From positions 1-64,000 of the forward strand of contig JAFQKI010000002.1 in NCBI GenBank assembly GCA_017396945.1: a stretch of DNA of 64,000 bases, written 5' to 3'. Position 1 is the stretch's first letter; every line of letters begins with the position of its first letter. Below are positions 36,792 through 49,000 of this stretch, in pieces. Below the pieces are notes generated by a model. It made no database searches. It was not told where the DNA came from and saw only the letters and a program-made list of their open reading frames with translations. A program made the translations under genes and the position numbers. Source of the stretch: Muribaculaceae bacterium (GTDB lineage Bacteria; Bacteroidota; Bacteroidia; Bacteroidales; Muribaculaceae).

Positions 36792-37817
36792 ATGATAATC
36801 TCAAAAAAATCAATCATCGCAGCAGTCACATTGACCGCAGCAACTTTATCGGTTCAAGCCGCTACATATAAAGTCACTGCAAATCTTTCAGAAGACGAAA
36901 ACGGGTTGACTGCATATATTGTAAACTATGACAACGGCAACAAGATCGATAGCGTAGTAGTAGCCGACAATCAAGCGATTTTTACCGGAGATATTAATGA
37001 CGCTCTCCTTGCCCGCCTTATAATCGATGGCAATCGCTATGGCACATTCATCCTTGAAGAAGGCGACATCACAATGAGCAACGGAGAAGCGACAGGGACT
37101 CCTCTCAATTACAAAATGAAAGCATTTAACGCTCAAACCAAAGCAATCGGCGAAGTATTCCAAAATGCACAAACCGACGGAGAAAAAAGAGCTATATATG
37201 GAGTTTACAATGATTTGGTTCAAGAAACATGCCAAAATAACATCAACAACCCAATCGGGTACTATCTATTCATACAATCAGCCTATGAAATGAGTTTGCC
37301 GGAACTTCAAGCCGCTCTTGAAAAGACTCCAAGCCTAAAGAAATATGAACGCGTCAACAAACTTGTCGAAGCAATGCAACGCAAAGAATTGACTTCGGTA
37401 GGACATAAATTCGCCGACTTTGAAATTACATACAACGGGAAAACCGAACGTTTGAGCGACTATGTTGGCAATGGTAAATACGTAATAGTTGATTTCTGGG
37501 CAAGTTGGTGTGGCCCATGCATACGCCAAGCGGCAGTATTAAAAGAGATATACAACGAATACCATTCACAAGGACTTGAAGTGCTTGGCGTGGCAGTGTG
37601 GGACGAACCCGAAAACACACTTGAAGCAATAGAATCTCATGGATTACCTTGGCACAACATTCTTAACGCACAAAACATACCAACCGACCTTTATGGCATC
37701 TCAGGCATTCCTTGTATTATCTTGTTTGGTCCTGACGGAACAATTCTCAGCCGCGACAAGCAAGGCGATGAGTTAAAAGAGGATGTTCGCAAAGCAATGA
37801 CGGGAGAATTAAAGTAA
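36792..37817 (+). CDS. Exported TlpA-like thioredoxin with DUF4369 N-terminal domain
   Basis: The 341-residue protein has a signal peptide (1-23, ending VQAA) and an N-terminal beta domain of the DUF4369 type (25-110). A helical linker follows, then a TlpA/AhpC-TSA thioredoxin fold (about 205-335). The active site is Cys240-Gly-Pro-Cys243 in FWASWCGPC, with the cis-Pro segment GISGIPCIILFGPDG. It probably reduces or exchanges disulfides in the periplasm; substrates are unknown. This two-domain layout is frequent in Bacteroidetes. Its stop overlaps the end of the convergent VanZ gene by nine bases. Confidence 0.92.
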   Translation: MIISKKSIIAAVTLTAATLSVQAATYKVTANLSEDENGLTAYIVNYDNGNKIDSVVVADNQAIFTGDINDALLARLIIDGNRYGTFILEEGDITMSNGEATGTPLNYKMKAFNAQTKAIGEVFQNAQTDGEKRAIYGVYNDLVQETCQNNINNPIGYYLFIQSAYEMSLPELQAALEKTPSLKKYERVNKLVEAMQRKELTSVGHKFADFEITYNGKTERLSDYVGNGKYVIVDFWASWCGPCIRQAAVLKEIYNEYHSQGLEVLGVAVWDEPENTLEAIESHGLPWHNILNAQNIPTDLYGISGIPCIILFGPDGTILSRDKQGDELKEDVRKAMTGELK

Positions 37818-38198
37818 TCTCCGCATTACAGACGGAGCTATAATTGTCGCCACGACAGAGCCGACCGAATCCGCCATAAAATCATACAAATCACAACCGC
37901 GATTTATCAGTTCTGTTCCTTGCGCCAACTCAATAGCTCCACCGATTGCGATTGTAATCACAAGCAACCACAGTTTTACCGAAAGCGATAACAATAGTTG
38001 TCGCTTTTGTCGTAAATAGTCAAAAGCAAACATCAAATAAACGCCTACCATCATCACCACATGCACAATTTTGTCAAAACCGATGTCGGGTAAGTCCATC
38101 GGTGGAATAGGTTGAGGTGTGAGTGTAAAATAATACAACAACCCCACAACGACTATGCTTGGTAAATATGCCGGTATTTTATTGTGATATGTTTTCAT
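37809..38198 (-). CDS. VanZ-family membrane protein
   Basis: The 129-residue protein has four membrane spans (about 8-25, 45-62, 75-95, 105-122) and VanZ-like motifs: DKIVHVVMMVGVYLMFA after the first span and AIELAQGTELINRGCDLYDFMADSVGSV, with the conserved Glu, Gln and Asp residues. VanZ of Enterococcus gives low-level teicoplanin resistance, but most family members have no known role. It has a -7 box 20 bases upstream and overlaps the thioredoxin-like gene at its 3-prime end. Confidence 0.88.
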   Translation of the reverse strand: MKTYHNKIPAYLPSIVVVGLLYYFTLTPQPIPPMDLPDIGFDKIVHVVMMVGVYLMFAFDYLRQKRQLLLSLSVKLWLLVITIAIGGAIELAQGTELINRGCDLYDFMADSVGSVVATIIAPSVMRRLL

Positions 38199-38217
38199 TC
38201 TTAAAATTTATTTGAGA

Positions 38218-38225
38218 CAAAATTA
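38218..38225 (-). promoter_or_regulatory. -7 box for the vanZ-like gene
   Basis: The minus strand reads TAATTTTG, a match to TAnnTTTG, 20 bases upstream of the start. Confidence 0.5.
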
Positions 38226-38279
38226 CTATAAAACGACAAAATTATCTCACATAAATCCATTTATTGGCGACTTTTTATG

Positions 38280-38287
38280 TAAATTTG
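38280..38287 (+). promoter_or_regulatory. -7 box for the symporter operon
   Basis: TAAATTTG lies 20 bases before the first symporter ATG. The divergent gap to the vanZ-like gene is 109 bases and holds both boxes. Confidence 0.55.
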
Positions 38288-38307
38288 TCAGATAATTAGA
38301 TTGATAT

Positions 38308-39675
38308 ATGGCACAAAAAGCTCAATTCAGTTCAAAGATAGGATTAATCGCCGCGACAGTAGGATCGGCAGTCGGATTAGGCAACGTGTGGAGATTTCCA
38401 GCCGAAACACAAGCTAATGGCGGAGCCGCATTTTTATTGATATATATTGGTTGCGTATTTCTATTGGGGATTCCTGTAATGCTTGCGGAGTTTTCTTTAG
38501 GGCGAAGTACACGTTCCGATGCGGTTGGCGCGTTTAAAGCAATAACTCCTAAGAAAAAGTGGTGGTTATCAGGCGCATTGGCAATCATCGCATCATACAT
38601 TATATTGTGTTTTTACATGGTAGTTGCCGGATGGACCATTGAATACCTATGGCAATCCATTACCGGTAACTTATATGAAGGTGGGCAAGCCGGTGGCGCA
38701 GTTGATAATGCCATATTTCAAAGTCGCATGAGCGAATATATAGTTGATGACATCAATCCACTGATATTTACCTACATTGTAATAATCATAAATATCGGCA
38801 TTCTGCTATGTGGAGTAAAGAAAGGGATTGAACGACTATCCAACATAATGATGCCAATGCTATTTCTATTACTGCTTGTTTTTGCGGGAGTTTCATTGTC
38901 TTTACCAAACGCAAGCGAGGGATTGGCATTTTTCTTAAATCCGGATTTCTCAAAAATCACACCAACGGTAATTGTAAGCGCCTTAGGACAAGCGTTCTTT
39001 TCATTGAGTCTTGGTATGGGTATTCTCATCACCTACTCCTCATACTTCCCTAAAGACACAAAATTGACACGTACAGCAATAACTGTATCATTACTCGACT
39101 TAACGGTTGCGTTTATGATGGGAGTTATAATCTTCCCTGCTGTGACATCATTTGGGCTTGAAGGAGAATCTCTGAATGGAGCGACATTGATATTTATCAC
39201 ATTACCTGAGATATTCACCCAATTACCGGGAACTCAAATTTGGTCAGTATTATTCTTCTCATTCCTTGTTATCGCAGCTATAACTTCGACTATATCAATC
39301 GCAGAGGTTTCAATAGCATTTATGCAAGACAGGCTCAAAATGTCGCGCCCCAAAGCATGTTTAACCGTATTATTACCGGTATTTGTTTTAAGCAGCATCT
39401 GTTCGCTCTCACAAGGCTCCTTAAGTCATATTACAATTGCAGGGCTAAACATTTTTGACTTCTTAGACACATTGGCAACCAACATCATGTTACCAATCTG
39501 TTCAATTTTGATATGTATTTACATCGGGTGGGTTGCGCCCCGCAATCTCATGGACAAACAGTTGACAAATAATGGCGCAATGAAATCTCACGTATTCGGG
39601 ATTGTCTTATTCATTGTAAGATATATTGCACCTATATTAATCGCATTTATTCTCGCTTCACAATTTTTCAAATGA
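38308..39675 (+). CDS. Sodium-dependent transporter, NSS/SLC6 family (first copy)
   Basis: The 455-residue protein is a LeuT-type sodium symporter with about eleven spans. The first helix shows GLIAATVGSAVGLGNVWRFP, the unwound substrate and Na-binding segment, followed by NGGAAFLLIY. EFSLGR ends span 2, and SALGQAFFSLSLGMG is the span 6 signature. The substrate is probably an amino acid; the exact one cannot be read. The next gene, a small membrane protein, overlaps its stop by four bases (ATGA), and a second NSS gene follows, so the three form one operon. Confidence 0.95.
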   Translation: MAQKAQFSSKIGLIAATVGSAVGLGNVWRFPAETQANGGAAFLLIYIGCVFLLGIPVMLAEFSLGRSTRSDAVGAFKAITPKKKWWLSGALAIIASYIILCFYMVVAGWTIEYLWQSITGNLYEGGQAGGAVDNAIFQSRMSEYIVDDINPLIFTYIVIIINIGILLCGVKKGIERLSNIMMPMLFLLLLVFAGVSLSLPNASEGLAFFLNPDFSKITPTVIVSALGQAFFSLSLGMGILITYSSYFPKDTKLTRTAITVSLLDLTVAFMMGVIIFPAVTSFGLEGESLNGATLIFITLPEIFTQLPGTQIWSVLFFSFLVIAAITSTISIAEVSIAFMQDRLKMSRPKACLTVLLPVFVLSSICSLSQGSLSHITIAGLNIFDFLDTLATNIMLPICSILICIYIGWVAPRNLMDKQLTNNGAMKSHVFGIVLFIVRYIAPILIAFILASQFFK

Positions 39676-39959
39676 GGAACAATGCCGGAAAATTTACAGT
39701 TGGCGAACGACGTGGCATGATAGCGTTGTTAATTGTCGTTGTCATTGCATTAATTGCAGTATATATGTGTAACAACACAACTGCAATTTATAATCAAATC
39801 ACTATTGACAGCGCAACTCAGGTTGCAGTTGCAACTGAAAATGGTGGCGACACAATAAAGCCCAAGAAGAAAAGAAAGAAAAAGGCAAATACGCCGGAGA
39901 CAAAACCGACTCCACCGAGAGATATACTTGATGAAGAAGTACCACAAATAACCGAATGA
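39672..39959 (+). CDS. Small single-span membrane protein between two NSS transporters
   Basis: The 95-residue product has one hydrophobic segment (about 16-33), then a polar stretch and a basic block KPKKKRKKKA followed by Pro/Glu-rich sequence. I know no family for it. It overlaps the upstream transporter gene by four bases and lies seven bases before the downstream one, so translation of all three is coupled. A role as an accessory or regulatory subunit of the symporters is inferred from this position only. Confidence 0.7.
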   Translation: MRNNAGKFTVGERRGMIALLIVVVIALIAVYMCNNTTAIYNQITIDSATQVAVATENGGDTIKPKKKRKKKANTPETKPTPPRDILDEEVPQITE

Positions 39960-39966
39960 ATAACTA

Positions 39967-41334
39967 ATGAACGAACCAGATAAACAAAACAGAGCGCAAT
40001 TCGCGACACGACTTGGCGTCATAGCGACAACCGTCGGCTCAGCCGTCGGCCTTGGTAATATATGGCGTTTCCCTTACGAAGCCGGACAAAACGGCGGTGG
40101 AGCGTTTTTACTTTGCTACATACTCATAATTCTTGCCTTTGGCATACCTGTTCTTTGCGCCGAATTTGTAATGGGACGCTCCACTCGTAGCAATATCTTT
40201 GGTGCATTCAGAAAATTAGGGTCAAAAAGCAAGTGGCACAACGTAGGATACATCGGTATTATAGCATCAATAATGATACTGAGTTTCTACTCAGTTGTTG
40301 CCGGGTGGACTATGGAGTACCTTTACCAATCTATTTCCGGAGCACTAAGCCACGACACCCCAGCACAGTATCATGAGCAATTTGTATCATTCAGTACAAG
40401 CAATTGGCGACCTATAATGTGGACAGCGATTTTCCTTGCCCTTAACTATCTAATAGTAAGACAAGGGGTAAAAAAAGGTATTGAAAAGATGTCAAACATT
40501 ATGATGCCGATACTATTCATAATACTACTCATTTTCTGTGTCAACTCATTAATGATGCCCGGGGCAAAGGCGGGTTTATCATTTCTTTTCAATCCCGATT
40601 TTGATAAAATAACCCCATCGGTGATTTTAAGCGCAATGGGACAAGCATTTTTCTCTCTTAGCCTTGGGCTTGGCACAATGATGACATACGGTTCTTATTT
40701 CCAGAAAGACACCCCTCTTGTAAAAAGTGCTACCACCACCGCGTTATTAGACTCCCTTATCGCGATACTCGCCGGAGTGATCATTTTCCCTGCTGTATTT
40801 TCTTTTGGCGTATCGCCTGAACAAGGACCGACACTCGTATTTGAAATACTTCCATCAATTTTCAACCACCTACCAGGTAGCATTATATGGTCATCTTTGT
40901 TCTTCTTATTACTTGTCATAGCATCACTTTCCTCTACAATATCTATGAGTGAGGTTTCGATAGCTTATTTCACTGAGGAGAAAAAAATGAGTCGCAGTCG
41001 CGCCACAATTTTAAACACAGCAATCGCATTGTTTTTCGGAATAATTTGTGCCATGTCATTTGGATGTCTCAGTGACTTGACATTTTTCGGGTTATTCCGC
41101 ATTGACCTGTTTACGTTCTTTGATTTTTTCTCATCCAATGTATTGTTACCCCTTGGAGGTATGTTTATCTCAATTTTTGTAGGATGGAAACTTGACAAAA
41201 AATTTCTACGCGATGAATTAAGCAATCATGGCACTCAACATGCTCGATCTCTCCACTTGATTATTTTTGGTCTAAGATACATTGCTCCAACCGGAATTGC
41301 GCTCATATTCCTTATGGGCTTAGGCATAATTTAA
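39967..41334 (+). CDS. Sodium-dependent transporter, NSS/SLC6 family (second copy)
   Basis: This is a paralogue of the 38308 gene with the same length (455 residues) and the same motifs: GVIATTVGSAVGLGNIWRFP, NGGGAFLLCY, SAMGQAFFSLSLGLG. The two differ in external loops, for example EGGQAGGAVDNAIFQ in the first and SHDTPAQYHEQF here, which suggests different substrates or a divided role. Its stop codon lies inside the 41331-41356 palindromic terminator. Confidence 0.95.
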   Translation: MNEPDKQNRAQFATRLGVIATTVGSAVGLGNIWRFPYEAGQNGGGAFLLCYILIILAFGIPVLCAEFVMGRSTRSNIFGAFRKLGSKSKWHNVGYIGIIASIMILSFYSVVAGWTMEYLYQSISGALSHDTPAQYHEQFVSFSTSNWRPIMWTAIFLALNYLIVRQGVKKGIEKMSNIMMPILFIILLIFCVNSLMMPGAKAGLSFLFNPDFDKITPSVILSAMGQAFFSLSLGLGTMMTYGSYFQKDTPLVKSATTTALLDSLIAILAGVIIFPAVFSFGVSPEQGPTLVFEILPSIFNHLPGSIIWSSLFFLLLVIASLSSTISMSEVSIAYFTEEKKMSRSRATILNTAIALFFGIICAMSFGCLSDLTFFGLFRIDLFTFFDFFSSNVLLPLGGMFISIFVGWKLDKKFLRDELSNHGTQHARSLHLIIFGLRYIAPTGIALIFLMGLGII

Positions 41335-41356
41335 GGGGGCTTTAAAGCCCCCTTAA
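41331..41356. terminator. Perfect palindromic bidirectional terminator containing both stop codons
   Basis: The 26-base palindrome has arms TTAAGGGGGC and GCCCCCTTAA. The symporter stop (TAA, 41332-41334) is in its left arm and the TSCPD stop (41353-41355) in its right arm. Symmetry allows the same hairpin in both transcripts. Confidence 0.85.
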
Positions 41357-41604
41357 TTCTGTTCCACTATCGCTCTTAACGCCTTTGCAAGTTGGTCAGG
41401 ACAAGATGTTGACTTCATTCCACACCTCACACCTTCTAACCGATTTATTACATCGGCGGGGCGCATTCCTCGCACCAATTGTCCGATTCCTTTCAGATTG
41501 CCATCACACCCGCCATAGAATTGAACACTCTCAATCACTCCATTTTCGATATCAATTTCTATTGCTTGGCTACAAGTGCCACTTGTTCGATAAGTATATT
41601 TCAT
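41353..41604 (-). CDS. TIGR03905 TSCPD domain protein
   Basis: The 83-residue protein is the stand-alone TSCPD domain found at the C-terminus of some ribonucleotide reductases. It has the four conserved cysteines in TSGTCS, GGCDGN, RCGMKSTSCPDQL, so it probably binds zinc. Its function alone is unknown. It follows the focA-like gene by nine bases and has its own -7 box overlapping that gene. Confidence 0.93.
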   Translation of the reverse strand: MKYTYRTSGTCSQAIEIDIENGVIESVQFYGGCDGNLKGIGQLVRGMRPADVINRLEGVRCGMKSTSCPDQLAKALRAIVEQN

Positions 41605-41608
41605 ATCA

Positions 41609-41616
41609 CAAATTTA
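41609..41616 (-). promoter_or_regulatory. -7 box for the TSCPD gene
   Basis: The minus strand reads TAAATTTG four bases before the ATG, overlapping the focA-like stop. Such closeness would make the transcript leaderless, so it may be fortuitous. Confidence 0.3.
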
Positions 41617-42399
41617 TTTAGACCGATTTATATACGTGTAAGCCACACCAACAAACAATGCGCCACCTACGATATTCCCAAGTGTAGCAGGTATGAGATT
41701 ATCCATTATTACCGATGATACCTCTACCGAGGCACCTTCCATCATTCCTAATGGGATAAAAAACATATTAGCGATAGAGTGTTCATAACCTAACGCGACA
41801 AACGCCATCACCGGCAACCAACACCCGGCCATTTTGCCAAGCAATGTGCGTCCCGATAATGCCAACCACACAGCAAGACAAACACACCAATTGGCTCCAA
41901 TCCCTTTAAAAAACACGACATGCCACGACATTGAGACTTTTGCTTCCGCAATTTTTACAATCGCACTATTATATGGTTCCGTGGCTGTCAATCCACATAC
42001 ATGAACCATTACATAGGTAAATGTTATTGCCCCTACAAAGTTTCCCAAATATACCAGAGTCCAATTCTTCAATACTGCGCCAAAACCATAATGTTTTTTC
42101 ATATATGCGGGAATCAGCAACGCATTGTTTCCGGTAAAAAGTTCTGCGCCTAAAACGACAACAAGAATCAATCCGATTGGAAACATTGCGCCACTCAACA
42201 ACTTCTGCATCGCAGGATTGGCAGCAGTAATTTCCGGAAATCCATAGCCAATAATTAGAGACAACGTGCCTCCAAAAGCTATATATATACCTGCCAAAAT
42301 CGACAAAATGGTCAATCTCCCATAGGATTTTGAACTTAATGATACCTTTTTTTGTCCAACTGCAATTGCGTTTTCTATTACGTCTTGAGGTGTATTCAT
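41614..42399 (-). CDS. FNT-family formate/nitrite channel
   Basis: The 261-residue protein has the six-span FNT fold. It shows GIYIAFGGTLSLIIG in the first span region, LVYLGNFVGAITF, WCVCLAVWLALSGRT and the AFVALGYEHSIANMFFIPLG signature with the conserved His near 207. FNT channels pass formate, nitrite or hydrosulfide. Formate export during mixed-acid fermentation is the likely role in an anaerobe. It follows the GH97 gene by 19 bases and precedes the TSCPD gene by nine. Confidence 0.93.
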   Translation of the reverse strand: MNTPQDVIENAIAVGQKKVSLSSKSYGRLTILSILAGIYIAFGGTLSLIIGYGFPEITAANPAMQKLLSGAMFPIGLILVVVLGAELFTGNNALLIPAYMKKHYGFGAVLKNWTLVYLGNFVGAITFTYVMVHVCGLTATEPYNSAIVKIAEAKVSMSWHVVFFKGIGANWCVCLAVWLALSGRTLLGKMAGCWLPVMAFVALGYEHSIANMFFIPLGMMEGASVEVSSVIMDNLIPATLGNIVGGALFVGVAYTYINRSK

Positions 42400-42418
42400 C
42401 TTTTACAAGTTACTTAGA

Positions 42419-44596
<2,178 letters not shown>

Positions 44597-44653
44597 TTAT
44601 AATGGTATTTGGTTTAATATAGGTTATAAACTCAATTATAAAAATAAGCAATG

Positions 44654-44661
44654 CAAATATA
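44654..44661 (-). promoter_or_regulatory. -7 box for GH97 operon
   Basis: The minus strand reads TATATTTG 60 bases upstream of the GH97 ATG, an exact -7 match. Confidence 0.6.
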
Positions 44662-44737
44662 CATAATTTCCGCTGATTAGCCATGCTAAATACCACAAAT
44701 ACATATAATAAAACCTTAACAACACAACGACAAAATC

Positions 44738-44776
44738 AGAGGGAGTCCGCTCCTACATAAGGTGCGAACTCCCTCT
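44738..44776 (-). terminator. Probable terminator after the leucine-rich protein
   Basis: Arms AGAGGGAGT and ACTCCCTCT enclose a loop of 21 bases, followed on the minus strand by TGATTTTG. It stands 30 bases beyond the stop at 44807. The T run is weak in that direction and better (TTTT) on the plus strand. Confidence 0.5.
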
Positions 44777-44806
44777 TTTGGCATTATAACCTAATCGTAA
44801 TGTCTT

Positions 44807-45865
44807 TTAATAATTCCATTGAGAAGCAATCATGCGCAAGTTGGGACACGCCATCGTGCGCAAATCTGTTATCATGTTAAACCTACAATTTATATATACA
44901 AGTTGTTGGTCAAACGACACATCAAGCGTTGTCAACTGATTATTATCACACAATAATCGCTGTAGAAACGTTTGATTTGATAAGTCAAGTGTAGATAAGT
45001 CATTATAAGAGCAATCTACAAACGTGAGATTAGGGCAATCTTCCACCGTCAGGGATGTTAAATCATTATAGGAACACACCAAATCCATCAACGCATTACA
45101 ATCTCGCACCACCAACTTTGTCATGCGATTATCACTGCATATCAATGTTGAGAGTGCCGGTAATCCCGACACAATCATCGTTTCAATTTTATTTCCATCA
45201 AGATTTAAGCAACTCAAGTTCTCCACCTCAAGAAGATTCAGGCTTGTCAACTCATTATATCCACAATACAGATTTTTAAGACTTGTACATCCACTTATAA
45301 GCAATGACTCGATATGGGAACTTTGACAATTAAGCGTCTCAAGTTTCTTTGCTTCTGAGACATTAAGAGTCGCAAAGAAATTGTTGCTACAATTCAGATA
45401 TTTCAACGCAGGCACTTCGGCAACCGAAAAATCAGTTAATCGATTTCGATTGATTGAAACACGTTCAAGCATCACGCATCCATCAAAATTCACAGTCGTC
45501 AATGCGTTTCGAGACGCATTTAATTCAGTCAAAACATCATCATTAGCAACAGATAGAGATGTAAGTTTATTATGAGACACATCTACCCTCTTCAACGCTT
45601 TAAATCCCGACAAATCAAGCGTTCCGGCAAGACCTTTCCCCTTCCAATCAATGGACACAACATTGCCATTGCTGATAGTGACGCCATGCCACAATGCTGG
45701 GGCATTCATGTCGGTAATTCCTAAAGCTTGGGCATTGGTTCCTACATGAAGCGCCGGTTGAGACAAAAATGATTGAAGCTGACGCATTTCCTGTTTGTTG
45801 ATTTTTTGAGCGAAAACGGCTACGCTACTCAACGCAACCATAATCAATAATAATGTTTTTTTCAT
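44807..45865 (-). CDS. Exported leucine-rich-repeat protein
   Basis: The 352-residue protein has a signal peptide (1-19, ending AVFAQ). From about residue 80 it consists of roughly a dozen repeats of 21 residues with the pattern LxxLxCSxNxLTSLxVxxC, for example LYCGYNELTSLNLLEVENL and FVDCSYNDLSTLDLS. The Cys-rich form (LDCSxN) is common in Bacteroidetes surface LRR proteins. Such repeats form a curved solenoid that binds proteins. No sorting domain is seen at the C-terminus. No promoter box is visible. Confidence 0.85.
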   Translation of the reverse strand: MKKTLLLIMVALSSVAVFAQKINKQEMRQLQSFLSQPALHVGTNAQALGITDMNAPALWHGVTISNGNVVSIDWKGKGLAGTLDLSGFKALKRVDVSHNKLTSLSVANDDVLTELNASRNALTTVNFDGCVMLERVSINRNRLTDFSVAEVPALKYLNCSNNFFATLNVSEAKKLETLNCQSSHIESLLISGCTSLKNLYCGYNELTSLNLLEVENLSCLNLDGNKIETMIVSGLPALSTLICSDNRMTKLVVRDCNALMDLVCSYNDLTSLTVEDCPNLTFVDCSYNDLSTLDLSNQTFLQRLLCDNNQLTTLDVSFDQQLVYINCRFNMITDLRTMACPNLRMIASQWNY

Positions 45866-45950
45866 AATATAAATAAGTTGAGATTTTATAGATTACACTT
45901 TACACATATCTAAACAACCTAAACCCGGTAAAAGTTTTATAAATTTCACA

Positions 45951-45994
45951 CAAAAATAAGATGGGATAAATTGCGAATGCAATTTATCCCATCT
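45951..45994 (-). terminator. Intrinsic terminator after the beta-helix protein operon
   Basis: Sixteen-base perfect arms AGATGGGATAAATTGC and GCAATTTATCCCATCT with a 4-base loop are followed on the minus strand by TATTTTTG. One of the strongest hairpins in the window. Confidence 0.92.
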
Positions 45995-46020
45995 CGTCCA
46001 ACTATTATATTCAGAGATTT

Positions 46021-49000
46021 TTACAAGCTCACTAAGTTAGAAGAAATCGTAAATGTTTTTTTCAACGTACCACCTGAGAATGTTCCTCCTTTTGTAACTT
46101 CATTGAATACCGTTCCGCCACTCACTGAACCTCCGGTATATAGTTTATATGAGCTACCTGACACAAATTCGGGTAACGTGATATAGCAACCTTGACTCAT
46201 AGCTTGAGGAGCTTTAAACGATAAGATGTGTTTACCCGATGAATCGGTTATTGTAATCAATGTACCGGCAGAAATTGAAGAAGAGTATTTGATTGTTGGC
46301 ACTTTACATTGTGTTGTAGTAAGATTCAACATATTACCCTTCTGATTGATAACAGTACCTCCGGTGATTGATAATTTACTTGCAGAGTCAACGTCGATAC
46401 CTTCTTCTAGATCGCGAGAACCACTTGCAAGAACAAGACCTCCGGTAATAGTCATTGCACCATTAGAGTCAACGGCATCATTACCGGTTGCTACACAACG
46501 AAGATTACCACCATTGATATTCAGAGCTGTCGCAGCATTCAAGCAATCATCATAGGTATTGAAATAGAAGTTACCACCATTAATTGTCATTGTGGTTTTT
46601 GATTCAAGACCTTCGCCACCTTCATTTGAGGATTTGATTGTGAAGCTACCGCTATATATAGTCATCGCAGCCATCGCTTTGATTACTTTAGGACTGGTTG
46701 AACCACTTGTTGAGGTTGAACTACCTGGCGCACCTGGACGACCGGGTTGACCACTTGAAGATGAAGACCCAAATTGCGCACCTGTAGTTTCGGCTGTAAC
46801 CACCAATGGGGCGATTTCTCCAGTAGTAGTTGACCCGCTATCTTCTTCACCACTGTTTCCGCTATCGTCATCTGATGTAGGTTCTGAATATTTATAACAA
46901 GCTACACCTTGGAATGGTACATTTACCCAAACATAGTAGTAATCTGTACCGGCTTCAGCGCATACTGAGCTGCGGAAACAGGTGTTACGTGTGCTACCAA
47001 GATCGGCTGATGGATATGTTCCCTCTACCGAACTTGTTGACATATTGATTACCGAGACTGCTCCTTCTGTAATTGCGGTGTTAGATCTGTTTAAGTATGT
47101 TGATGCTGCAGCATATTTCACACCATTATATGTGAAGAATTTAATATCTGTACCTTGATTGTTTACCAATCCACTTGTCAATTCTTCAATATAAGCTCCG
47201 TTAGAGCTGAAGTGAGTTGCGACATAGTTGGCCAATGAACTTGATACCCAGAATGAGCCATCACTTTCAACTGTGATATTTGAGTATGGTACTCCCGATG
47301 CTATTTCATAAGCAGACCCATTCTTTGTCAAATTGATTGTTGTAGGCGTTGTTGATGTGATAGCTCCATTTGAGATTGTATAATAATATACTTGGCTACC
47401 ATATGCAAACCATATGCGACCACTCGTCATATCACCACTTACCGACATTGCATCGCCTGCACGAGTGCATGGAGGGGTGGAATTGAGCAATATGGTTGGG
47501 GTTGAGCTATCGCTATCCCATTTATATATTACCAAATTGGTAGATGTATTAGCCGCTAAATTACATGCAAGAATAGTGCTACCAAGTGTTTCTACCGAGC
47601 TGAGGTTATAAGTACCTGCCGTACAAGAAGTAGTATTTAATGTGCCGGTTTGTGCACCTGTATAAGCATTAATAATCTTAATTGTGTGGTCGGTTGCACT
47701 TGACCCACGGCACACAGCATAAAGTTTACCATTAGCCAATGCTATATCTTCTACGCCTTGTGAACCGGTCGTTACCCAACTTGAGCTATTTCCTCCATTT
47801 TGTGAGTAGTTCCAGACTTGAGTCATTGAGCCTGACCCGATAGAAGGTGTTACAGAGATTTCGGGAGATTCTCCATCAATTGTACCCATAATGATTTGTT
47901 GATCACTCTTGATACATTTGCCACCGGCACCGGTTGATTTTACATTAAATGTACCTCCTAAGAGATATAGATTGCCATCAACCGAAATACAGATTGGACT
48001 ATAAGTGTCGGTGCCTGATGATGCAGTATAGCTTGCGGCACTACCACTTGTGGTAATTGTTACATTTCCAGAATTAAATGTAGCAATTCCATCAACCGAA
48101 ATGCCTTTGCCCCCAACGCCTGAATGTGTTGCGTTGATAGTTCCGCCATTCATAGTGTAATTTCCATCACATTTAATTAATGTACAATGTGATGGATCAT
48201 AATTTACGACAACTGAACTTCCTGTCAAAGTACCTGTGATTGTACCGCCTGAGATATTTGTGTTCAAATCAGACTTGAATCCTTTGGCAGAATTAGCTTT
48301 TACATTAAGTGTGATATTTCCACCGGTAACATTTACATTACCATCGGCCGACACACAAGTCGGGGCATAATTATCGGTAACTCCCGATGTGTTTGTATAT
48401 GTACCATTACCTCCTGTTACGGTAATAGTAAGTGTGCCACCTTGAAGATTTACATTGTTGTCTGCTGAGATGCCTCGACCACCGGCACCGGAGTGAGTGA
48501 TATTGATAGTCCCATTGGTTTGTACAAAATCAATATCAGCTTTAATTGCAGAGCAATAAGAAGGATCGTTTGCAACAATAGCAACATCACCGGTCATGTT
48601 GGCAGTAATTATACCACCATTCACAGTCATTGTTTGCTTTGTTTTGAATCCCTTACCTTGAGCAGCTGGAACGGTAAGATTAATATTACCACCATTTACT
48701 ATAATAATACTATCACACTTAATTCCCTTAGTATCAGCGGTTGATACTATTACATTCATTGTACCACCATCGATTTGGATATATCCGGCATCACCATCAA
48801 TTCCATCTCCGGTAGCAGCAGTCGTAAGTGTACCTCCTGTCATCAAAAAGTAATCATTTACACGAATACCATCATTTGCAGCTTTTACGATATTAACAGT
48901 ACCACTTTGAAAGTCAATGTAATCGTCACTACATATACCATGTTTATAGTTACCTGTAACATTTAATGTTCCTGCTCCGGTAAATATAATTTGACCTTCG

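Noticed and set aside
46735-46770. Collagen-like GQPGRPGAPG stretch in the beta-helix protein
   Set aside because: Only three Gly-X-Y units lie within a Ser/Gly linker, too short for a triple helix.
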